Shown here piece by piece: positions 1 to 4,935 of a stretch of 7,094 nucleotides of DNA. A program made the position numbers and the translations under genes. Source of the stretch: Agrobacterium fabrum (GTDB lineage Bacteria; Pseudomonadota; Alphaproteobacteria; Rhizobiales; Rhizobiaceae); the NCBI GenBank assembly GCA_003241215.1, contig QFOL01000207.1, positions 1 to 7,094 on the forward strand. The letters run 5' to 3'. The notes beneath the pieces were generated by a model. It ran no database searches and was not told where the DNA came from. It saw only the letters and a program-made list of their open reading frames with translations. Within the stretch, counting starts at the first letter, position 1. The number at the start of each line of letters is the position of its first letter.

Positions 1-400
1 TGCGGGAAGTCAGGCCCAGTTTGCTATAGGCGTGGGTGAGATGGGTTCCCACGGTGCGAGGTGAGATGAAAAGCCTTGTGGCGATTTCGCTGTTAGCCAG
101 TCCCTCGCCGACCAGTCGCACTACGTCGCGCTCGGCGGGGGTGAGCGCTGCCCACCCGATGGCCGGGCGCTTGTATTGGCCGTGCCCGCGCTGCGCATAC
201 GCGACCGCCTCCTCGACCGATAGCGCTCCACCCTCGGCCCATGCGTTGTCGAATTCCTTGTCACCCATCGCATCTCGCAGCGCAGCGACCGAAGCCTCGT
301 AGGCAGCGTCATAGACTTTGAATCGCACAGCGCCGATGCGCCCCCAGATGGCCTGCGCCGCGGCAAAGAGGCGGGTGGCTTCGCGGTCGTTGCCGTCGTT
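1..400 (-). CDS. LuxR-family transcriptional regulator, C-terminal fragment (actinobacterial type)
   Basis: This is an open reading frame on the minus strand with neither start nor stop in the window; about 133 codons can be read from 400 down to 2. The C-terminal part (145 down to 2) is a LuxR/GerE helix-turn-helix: it begins [15 protein letters not shown], continues with [18 protein letters not shown] as the recognition region, and ends at KLGLTSR where the window stops, so about 10-15 residues of the domain are missing. Upstream of it lies the linker typical of large actinobacterial regulators with an N-terminal ATPase or cyclase domain, with segments like [36 protein letters not shown] and [21 protein letters not shown] recognise this as close to mycobacterial LuxR proteins; that is from memory, not a search. 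The protein would bind DNA and control transcription; its targets are unknown. Homology fades near 400-420, where the opposite strand becomes prs. Confidence 0.85.
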
Positions 401-420
401 GCCCGCCAGGACCGCAAGGC
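385..420. other. Chimeric junction between actinobacterial-type and rhizobial-type DNA
   Basis: Prs homology on the plus strand starts exactly at codon 401 (GCC of ARQDRK). The two codons before it (GTC GTT at 395-400) encode Val-Val where the family has Gly-Tyr. On the minus strand the LuxR-type reading continues in the same codon register through 400 and remains plausible for a few codons beyond ([18 protein letters not shown], reading 418 down to 365). The break point therefore lies between about 395 and 420, possibly at a short shared sequence. No insertion sequence, tRNA, inverted repeat or target duplication is visible around it. A cloning or assembly chimera is the likeliest cause; a real rearrangement is possible. 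Confidence 0.8.
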
Positions 421-1060
421 CGGCCCCCGCACCCCGATTTCCGCCAAGCTCGTCGCCAATCTGATCACCGAAGCCGGCGCCGACCGCGTCCTCACCCTCG
501 ATCTTCATGCCGGCCAGATCCAGGGCTTCTTCGATATTCCCACCGACAACCTCTTCGCAGCGCCCATTCTCGCCCGCGACGTGAAGGACCATTACGACAC
601 CAACAATGTCATGGTCGTTTCGCCCGACGTCGGCGGCGTGGTCCGCGCCCGTGCACTCGCCAAGCGTCTCGACTGTCTGCTGGCCATCGTCGACAAGCGC
701 CGTGACCGTCCGGGCGAATCCGAGGTCATGAACGTCATCGGCGATGTTTCCGGCAAGGACTGCATCCTCATCGACGACATCGTCGATTCCGGCGGCACGC
801 TCTGCAACGCTGCTGAAGCCCTGCTGAAAAAGGGCGCGACCAGCGTCACCGCCTATATCACCCACGGTGTGCTTTCCGGCGGCGCGGTTGCCCGCGTGGC
901 CTCTTCGAAGCTGCGCGAACTCGTCATCACCGACAGCATCCAGCCGACCACCAGCGTTCAGTCCGCGCATAACATCCGCGTGGTCAGCACCGCAGGCCTG
1001 CTCGGCGAAGCGATCAACCGCACCGCACAGGAACAGTCGGTTTCCGGCCTGTTCGACTAA
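401..1060 (+). CDS. prs: Ribose-phosphate pyrophosphokinase (PRPP synthetase), N-terminally truncated
   Basis: Prs is cytoplasmic and transfers pyrophosphate from ATP to ribose 5-phosphate, giving PRPP for purine, pyrimidine, histidine, tryptophan and NAD synthesis. The visible 219 codons match the family from the ATP-binding loop (ARQDRK, residues 1-6 here) to the C-terminus. Seen in order are: [11 protein letters not shown] with the metal-binding His (residue 36, equivalent to His130 of E. coli); the [14 protein letters not shown] segment (about 78-91); the flexible catalytic loop starting [11 protein letters not shown] (from residue 99); the ribose-phosphate/PRPP loop DDIVDSGGT (125-133); and the end SGLFD followed by TAA. 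Family proteins are about 310-315 residues, so the first ~91-94 are absent, including half of the N-terminal subdomain and part of the ATP site. There is no start codon or ribosome binding site in frame at the junction, and the internal ATG at 581 would give a useless C-terminal half. As it stands the gene is not functional. Confidence 0.95.
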   Translation, partial: ARQDRKAGPRTPISAKLVANLITEAGADRVLTLDLHAGQIQGFFDIPTDNLFAAPILARDVKDHYDTNNVMVVSPDVGGVVRARALAKRLDCLLAIVDKRRDRPGESEVMNVIGDVSGKDCILIDDIVDSGGTLCNAAEALLKKGATSVTAYITHGVLSGGAVARVASSKLRELVITDSIQPTTSVQSAHNIRVVSTAGLLGEAINRTAQEQSVSGLFD

Positions 1061-1089
1061 AGAGCTTCAGAAACCTCGGCCGTCATGCT

Positions 1090-1131
1090 CGCGCCCGCCC
1101 AGCTGCGGTCGGGCGCGGTGCCGGGCATTTT
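1090..1131 (+). terminator. Possible terminator hairpin after prs
   Basis: A perfect 8-bp inverted repeat, CGCGCCCG (1090-1097) and CGGGCGCG (1110-1117), lies 30 bases after the prs stop. CC/GG pairing inside with one bulged T (1109) extends it to 10 bp with a 7-base loop. The downstream T run (ATTTTC around 1127-1132) is short and about 10 bases away from the stem, so this is a weak match to an intrinsic terminator. It could act in both directions, since the PAP2 operon converges from the other side. Confidence 0.4.
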
Positions 1132-1208
1132 CGCAACGGCGTCCTTCGGGCTTTCCCCATGGATGTATCACGTCAACGACATCAATCGGTTGCAGATTCC
1201 CGGGACAG

Positions 1209-1240
1209 GCCTGAGGATGACGCGGCAGCGTCCGGCAGGC
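1209..1240. repeat. Interrupted inverted repeat in the convergent gap
   Basis: GCCTG (1209-1213) pairs with CAGGC (1236-1240), and GACGC (1219-1223) pairs with GCGTC (1228-1232) around a GGCA loop, with internal unpaired bases (5 and 3). It sits about 37 bases beyond the PAP2 stop codon in the direction of that operon. It may help end the minus-strand transcript, but no T run follows on that strand. The rest of 1061-1276 shows nothing I recognise. Confidence 0.25.
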
Positions 1241-1276
1241 TCGCCATTCACATCGATGACGTCGCACAACTTCCTC

Positions 1277-2125
1277 TCAAGACGAGGCCGTCCCCGTATC
1301 CGGAGGCCGCTGCAGCCGGGAGACCGCCGCCTTGATTTTCGGCCACCAGCGCCGAACGCGGGTAAGGATGGCATGGCGGCCATTGCGCCAGATGCTGGCC
1401 GTATCGGCCGAGACGGCGTCACCGGTGAACAGCTGGCGATGGCGGCTTATCGCCAGCGCCCGGTAGAGAAACAGGGTGGTAAGGGCGGAAAACAGGATGG
1501 ACATCACCACATCGCTGAGGAAATGCCCACCGGCCGCGATGCGCAGACCGGACATCAGGGTGATCGTACCGACGGCAATGATTCCCATCACGAACCGGCC
1601 ACGCCATTGCAGGCGGTGCCAGACAAGCACGCAGAGCGGCAGGAAAAAACTGGCGATCAGCGCGGTTTCCCCGGAAGAGAACGAACAGTTCGAATAACAT
1701 TGCGTGCTGTACTGGAAAGGCGGCGTGAAAAGCTGCTGTCCACCGAATTCTGTAACGCTGAACGGGCGCGCCCGACCGATGGTCGCCTTCAACACACCGT
1801 TGACGAGAAGCCCGGCGCAGAGGATCACCGGCCCGCACAGAAAGGCCCAGACACGCCAGCCGGTTCGCTGCAAGGTACCCAGCCGCAGATTGCCGACAAG
1901 GACGATGAAGGCCAGAAGCGTGGCAAGCTCCGTGCCTTCGCGCAGCGTGTCCCGCAGCCATTCGGGAAACGGTTCACGGCCGGACCATGGCTGCCCCACG
2001 GGAGAAAAAAACAGCGCGGAGAATTTGAGATCGATGGAGGGAAAGGTTGCAAACAGGATGACGAGCGCCAATGTGGCGAGCGTCAGCCAGATCGTGATCC
2101 GCATATGCGAAAGATCATTATCCAT
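1277..2125 (-). CDS. PAP2-family membrane phosphatase (lipid phosphatase-like)
   Basis: A 282-residue inner-membrane protein of the type 2 phosphatidic acid phosphatase family. It probably removes a phosphate from a lipid such as lipid A or a polyprenyl (di)phosphate on the periplasmic side. Hydrophobic segments lie at about 10-28, 66-80, 92-112, 155-169, 178-194 and 205-224, consistent with six membrane spans. Motif 1 is intact: K113, R120-P121 (KATIGRARP). Motif 3 is intact: R195, H201, D205 (RIAAGGHFLSD). Motif 2, normally PSGH, reads SSGE (150-153), with Glu in place of His. The ATG at 2125 is chosen because a strong GGAGGG lies 5 bases upstream and it overlaps the end of the GT39 gene by 8 bases; a longer frame reaching 2257 lacks such support. 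The basic C-terminal tail (about 226-282) is cytoplasmic and has no recognised domain. It is last in the four-gene operon, which points to work on the same envelope lipid as the glycosyltransferases. Confidence 0.88.
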   Translation of the reverse strand: MDNDLSHMRITIWLTLATLALVILFATFPSIDLKFSALFFSPVGQPWSGREPFPEWLRDTLREGTELATLLAFIVLVGNLRLGTLQRTGWRVWAFLCGPVILCAGLLVNGVLKATIGRARPFSVTEFGGQQLFTPPFQYSTQCYSNCSFSSGETALIASFFLPLCVLVWHRLQWRGRFVMGIIAVGTITLMSGLRIAAGGHFLSDVVMSILFSALTTLFLYRALAISRHRQLFTGDAVSADTASIWRNGRHAILTRVRRWWPKIKAAVSRLQRPPDTGTASS

Positions 2126-3623
2126 TGCTGCCCTCCGGCATGCATTGCGGCGGCAGGCGCCAGAGGCCGATTTCCCTGCCCTCGAGGAAACCTGGCCCGG
2201 CGATCCAGCGGGCAACCGGCACCTCGCCGGCAAGGCAGGCCGGCAGGCCATCCGCACTCGCCAGAAACAGGGGATTTTTCGCCTCGCCGGCTTTCAGCGG
2301 GTAAAGAAGCGCATAGTGGCTGGAAGGCACGCCGGTTTCCGGCAATGCACGCGTCAGCACCTGGTTTTCATCCCGCAACTGATAAAAAAGCTCTGCCAAT
2401 ATGGAACGATCCGTCGCGACGATGGCATCCGCCCCCGCCTCGCGTGCCCGTAACAGACCGGTCGACACAAGCTCTGAGCGGCCGAGATAACGCTTCATCG
2501 CCAGCTCGCCGCTCGGCAGGCGAAGCTCCGTTCCGGCAATGGTCATCAGCGGCAGTGCGACCGCCACGATGCCGCCGAGCGCGAGGCTGGACACGGTGAG
2601 CCAGCGCCGCGACGCCAGTACCGGCACCGCCAGAAGCACACCGGCGGCATAGGCACCCACAGCCCAGTTGGCCAGCGCCCGCGACATCAAGCCCTGCGCG
2701 GTGATCAGGAGAACGATCGGCACCGAAAGAGCGACCAGCGCCCGACTTTCAGCGCTCTTCGCGCGGATTGTCGCGACGATCATGCCGACGAAAACGAATG
2801 GTCCGACCACGCCCGCCTGCGAGAAGAAGAACTCCAGCGCGGAACCGATCTTCAGCTGGACGCCATTCCAGTTCGCATTGTCAGCCGTATGGCGTGCGGT
2901 CATGAAGTCATGCGCCGCGTTCCACCACAGATTGGGCGCGATGACGGCGGCGCAGACCAGCACGGCAATCGCCGCATCCCGCAGCCGGATGCGCCACGCC
3001 GCGCAAAGCCAGCCGGCGGCGATGAAGCAGGGCAGGAAATAGATCATCGCATATTTCGACATCAGGCCGAGGCCGAAGCAGAGGCCGAGAGCGATGCTCC
3101 AGCCAAGCGCCGGCCTGCCCTCGCCGCGGGCCAGCGCAAGCTTCCGCACTGATATCATCGACAGCACGATGAACAGCATCATCGGCGTATCGGTCGAGAT
3201 CAGCAGGCTGCCGAGCGTCACGGCCGGCAAGGTCAGATAGATAAGGGCGGCCAGCGAGGCCAGCCTGACATCATAGATCATCCGCCCGAGCGCAAGGATG
3301 GCCGCCGCCGCGACGCCATGCACCACGGGTGCGGCCAGCCGCACCTGAAACGTGCCCTCGCCGCCACCGAGAATGGTCGCCGCGCGAATGAGCCAGCCGA
3401 TCAGCGGCGGCTTGGAATAGGCGCCAAGCGCCATTTCCCTGCCCCATAGCCAATATTGCGCCTCATCGACGAAAAGATCGGTGCGGTTGAAGGCGAGCCC
3501 CAGAACGCGCAGCCCCGTCACGAGGACAATCGCTGTCAGCGCGAATGTCAGCCATCGCCGCTCATCGCCGGCCTGCGCATAAGGCAGGGTCGCCCCGTCA
3601 TGCATGCTGGCGGCGTTCTGCAT
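2118..3623 (-). CDS. GT39/ArnT-like polyprenyl-phosphate-sugar:acceptor glycosyltransferase
   Basis: A 501-residue polytopic membrane protein of the GT-C fold (GT39/PMT_2 type, the same superfamily as ArnT and rhizobial Rgt proteins). Such enzymes take a sugar from a polyprenyl-phosphate carrier and transfer it to lipid A, core sugar or protein on the periplasmic side. After a short N-terminus and a first membrane span (about 24-44), the first periplasmic loop carries the catalytic-type acidic motif DEAQYW (D53-E54), then KPPLIGW (71-77). STDTP (143-147) holds a second conserved Asp, followed by MSKY (188-191) and NLWWN (231-235). Hydrophobic helices continue to about residue 365, and a soluble periplasmic-type domain of about 135 residues closes the protein, as in ArnT-like enzymes. 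The start is uncertain: ATG 3623 overlaps the LAB_N gene by 26 bases and ATG 3605 by 8; neither has a good ribosome binding site, so coupling is likely. Sugar and acceptor cannot be read from the sequence. Confidence 0.88.
   Translation of the reverse strand: MQNAASMHDGATLPYAQAGDERRWLTFALTAIVLVTGLRVLGLAFNRTDLFVDEAQYWLWGREMALGAYSKPPLIGWLIRAATILGGGEGTFQVRLAAPVVHGVAAAAILALGRMIYDVRLASLAALIYLTLPAVTLGSLLISTDTPMMLFIVLSMISVRKLALARGEGRPALGWSIALGLCFGLGLMSKYAMIYFLPCFIAAGWLCAAWRIRLRDAAIAVLVCAAVIAPNLWWNAAHDFMTARHTADNANWNGVQLKIGSALEFFFSQAGVVGPFVFVGMIVATIRAKSAESRALVALSVPIVLLITAQGLMSRALANWAVGAYAAGVLLAVPVLASRRWLTVSSLALGGIVAVALPLMTIAGTELRLPSGELAMKRYLGRSELVSTGLLRAREAGADAIVATDRSILAELFYQLRDENQVLTRALPETGVPSSHYALLYPLKAGEAKNPLFLASADGLPACLAGEVPVARWIAGPGFLEGREIGLWRLPPQCMPEGSNG
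2131..2136 (-). promoter_or_regulatory. Ribosome binding site of the PAP2 gene
   Basis: On the minus strand GGAGGG is followed by 5 bases and the ATG at 2125. It lies inside the last codons of the GT39 gene and fixes the PAP2 start, indicating translational coupling. Confidence 0.8.
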
Positions 3624-3909
3624 GGATCAACCAGAGATTTCGGGCATAGATGAAGAGGCCGGAAGCCTGCCCCAGAATAAAGACCGGATCGCGTCGCCAG
3701 ATGGCATAAGAGAGCAGCACAAGGCCGCCAAGAACGGAAAAATACCAGAAGGCCACCGGAATGACCGAGCGATTTGCCCGTTCCGACGAAATCCATTGAA
3801 CCAGAAAGCGCATGGTGAACAGCATCTGCCCCATGAAACCGGTCAAGACCCAGATGAATTCCTTCCAGCTGTTCACATGCAGCATGGACCATATAGCCGG
3901 TGCATTCAC
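3598..3909 (-). CDS. Lipid A biosynthesis N-terminal domain (LAB_N) small membrane protein
   Basis: A 103-residue protein consisting only of the LAB_N domain. The family pattern is clear: W20-x3-GFMGQ (24-28), then RFLVQWISSE (34-43), SVIPVAFWYFS (48-58), RDPVFILGQ (73-81) and GLFIYARNLW (84-93). Three hydrophobic spans fit about 16-33, 52-70 and 77-95. The biochemical role of this domain is not settled. As I recall, it is grouped with the PQ-loop/MtN3-like small transporters, and it is often found between a GT2 and an ArnT-like gene, as here. A role in moving or presenting polyprenyl-phosphate sugar is therefore an inference. The start is GTG at 3909: it forms a GTGA overlap with the stop of the GT2 gene and has GGAGA 7 bases upstream. 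The ATG at 3885 would remove eight residues and has less support. Confidence 0.88.
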   Translation of the reverse strand: MNAPAIWSMLHVNSWKEFIWVLTGFMGQMLFTMRFLVQWISSERANRSVIPVAFWYFSVLGGLVLLSYAIWRRDPVFILGQASGLFIYARNLWLIHAERRQHA

Positions 3910-4739
3910 GGCAATGTCTCCGTTTTGAAAGTTTCAGCCCAGCTTGAGCGCTTGCGCCGGCGCAGCAGCCAGGCGACGCCGATCAGATCGTGAATGCCGA
4001 CAAGCGCGCGGCCGATATTGGTGTAATGGGAATTCCCGTGCAGCCGCGCCCGGTGCGTGACGTCGACATGGGCGACCTGCCAGCCGTCGCGGTTGAACAG
4101 CGCCGGGAAATAGCGGTGGTGATGATCGAAATAGGGCAAGGAAAGATAGGCGTCGCGACGGAAGGCCTTGAGGCCGCAGCCGGTATCGCGCGTGCCGTCC
4201 TTCAAGATGCGGGCGCGCAAACCATTGGCGAAGCGGGAGGAAAGGCGTTTACCCAGCGTATCGCGCCGGCCGACGCGCTGCCCCGCCACGAGGCCGAGCC
4301 GGTTCGGCGCATTGGCGGCGAGAAGCGGCGCAAGGAGTGCGGGCAGATTGTCCGGCGGGTTTTGCCCGTCCCCGTCAAGCATGCAGATAACAGGCGCACG
4401 CGCCGCCTGCACGCCGCTGTGGATCGCCGCCGACTGACCGCCCTGGCGGTCATGCCGGACAAGCCGCAGCATGGGATAACGGTCGCCAAGCGAAAGCACC
4501 GCATTCACCGTACCGTCGGAAGAGGCATCGTCCACCACCACGATCTCGAAAACGCCGACCGGCTGGCACGCGGCCACGATCTCCGCCACGAGCGTTTCCA
4601 CGCTCGCTTCCTCATTGTGCATGGGCACGACAACAGCGAAATCCGGGCTGGGTTGCACGCTGGCTCCGTCATATCCGTCCGCACGCATTCCGCAGACATC
4701 ATTGATAGTGGCGAGAGAAGAAGCGCGAAAAGCTTGCAT
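3906..4739 (-). CDS. Family 2 glycosyltransferase, polyprenyl-phosphate sugar synthase type
   Basis: A 277-residue GT-A glycosyltransferase similar to dolichol-phosphate mannosyltransferase, ArnC and rhizobial RgtE-type enzymes, which load a nucleotide sugar onto a polyprenyl phosphate at the cytoplasmic face. Seen in order: the opening strand AVVVPMHNEEASVETL (35-50); nucleotide-binding VVDDASSDGT (68-77); RHDRQGGQSAAIHSG (95-109); the metal-binding DGDGQNPPD (122-130); and DTGCGLKAFRRD (185-196), followed by HHHRYFPALFNRDGW (206-220) and RARLHGNSHY (230-239) near the active site. No C-terminal pair of membrane helices is present; the end (about 248-264) is hydrophobic then strongly basic and could touch the membrane. 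The start may be ATG 4739 (used here) or ATG 4688 (residue 18), since the domain begins near residue 33 and neither site has a convincing ribosome binding site. It is first in the operon, and its stop overlaps the LAB_N start by 3-4 bases. Mannose, galacturonate, glucose or an amino sugar are all possible substrates. Confidence 0.9.
   Translation of the reverse strand: MQAFRASSLATINDVCGMRADGYDGASVQPSPDFAVVVPMHNEEASVETLVAEIVAACQPVGVFEIVVVDDASSDGTVNAVLSLGDRYPMLRLVRHDRQGGQSAAIHSGVQAARAPVICMLDGDGQNPPDNLPALLAPLLAANAPNRLGLVAGQRVGRRDTLGKRLSSRFANGLRARILKDGTRDTGCGLKAFRRDAYLSLPYFDHHHRYFPALFNRDGWQVAHVDVTHRARLHGNSHYTNIGRALVGIHDLIGVAWLLRRRKRSSWAETFKTETLP
3917..3921 (-). promoter_or_regulatory. Ribosome binding site of the LAB_N gene
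   Basis: GGAGA on the minus strand lies 7 bases before the GTG at 3909, within the last codons of the GT2 gene. It supports the GTG start over downstream ATG codons. Confidence 0.6.
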
Positions 4740-4878
4740 GAATATGAACAGCCGTTGAACTTCACCCGATATGCGCCCGTTCTATTGCAGTTTTATTACG
4801 GAAGAGGCGTCGGTCGTGGCCGGTTATTTTCTCACGGTATGCGGGAAATAATCGTACAATTCCCCGCGCTTTTAACGC

Positions 4879-4919
4879 GACCGTAAGCAATTTTTGCCAC
4901 ATTGCGGTCACGTTTTTTT
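4879..4919 (+). terminator. Terminator-like hairpin plus T7 in the leader of the chemotaxis gene
   Basis: GACCG (4879-4883) pairs with CGGTC (4905-4909), and CAAT (4888-4891) pairs with ATTG (4901-4904). The result is a 9-bp stem with a 4-base bulge and a 9-base loop. Three bases later comes a run of seven T (4913-4919). This resembles an intrinsic terminator, yet it lies only 17-57 bases before the start of the gene it precedes, and no plus-strand gene is upstream. It may be an attenuator in the 5' leader, or chance. Direction and function are inferred. Confidence 0.35.
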
Positions 4920-4923
4920 GGGG

Positions 4924-4928
4924 GGAGG
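4924..4928 (+). promoter_or_regulatory. Ribosome binding site of the chemotaxis receptor gene
   Basis: GGAGG lies 7 bases before the ATG at 4936, at the end of a run of six G (4920-4925) that directly follows seven T. It fixes the start codon. Confidence 0.85.
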
Positions 4929-4935
4929 AAACAGG

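Larger units (their letters stand above)
4740..4935. promoter_or_regulatory. Divergent intergenic region between GT2 operon and chemotaxis receptor
   Basis: This 196-base region must hold the promoters for both directions. It is visibly richer in A and T than the flanking genes. On the plus strand TACAAT (4855-4860) could be a -10 box for the receptor gene, but the hexamer 17 bases upstream (TCACGG) is a poor -35. No clear promoter, operator or sigma-54 site was found for the minus-strand operon. The 3' part carries the hairpin and homopolymer runs listed separately. Confidence 0.4.

Noticed and set aside
36..495. Small open frames (36-302 plus, 121-495 minus) over the LuxR fragment and junction
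   Set aside because: They are in other frames than the LuxR helix-turn-helix, and the second crosses the chimeric junction; neither resembles a protein family.
581..1060. ATG at 581 as the start of a short Prs-like protein
   Set aside because: Prs homology continues without a break upstream to 401, so this is an internal methionine or chance codon; a protein from here would lack the ATP-binding loop and the metal-binding His.
1085..2599. 504-codon plus-strand open frame opposite the PAP2 gene and the end of the GT39 gene
   Set aside because: Its protein is low in hydrophobic order, rich in Arg, Gly and Pro, and matches no family; the opposite strand carries clear PAP2 and GT39 motifs and gene overlaps. 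It is a by-product of high-GC codon use.
4816..4830. Possible sigma-54 promoter (TGGC near 4817) upstream of the chemoreceptor
   Set aside because: The expected GC element at the correct spacing is missing; the downstream sequence is TTATTTTC rather than TTGC.
3990..4886. 298-codon plus-strand open frame opposite the GT2 gene
   Set aside because: The minus strand has all GT2 motifs; the plus frame gives no recognisable protein and runs across the divergent intergenic region.
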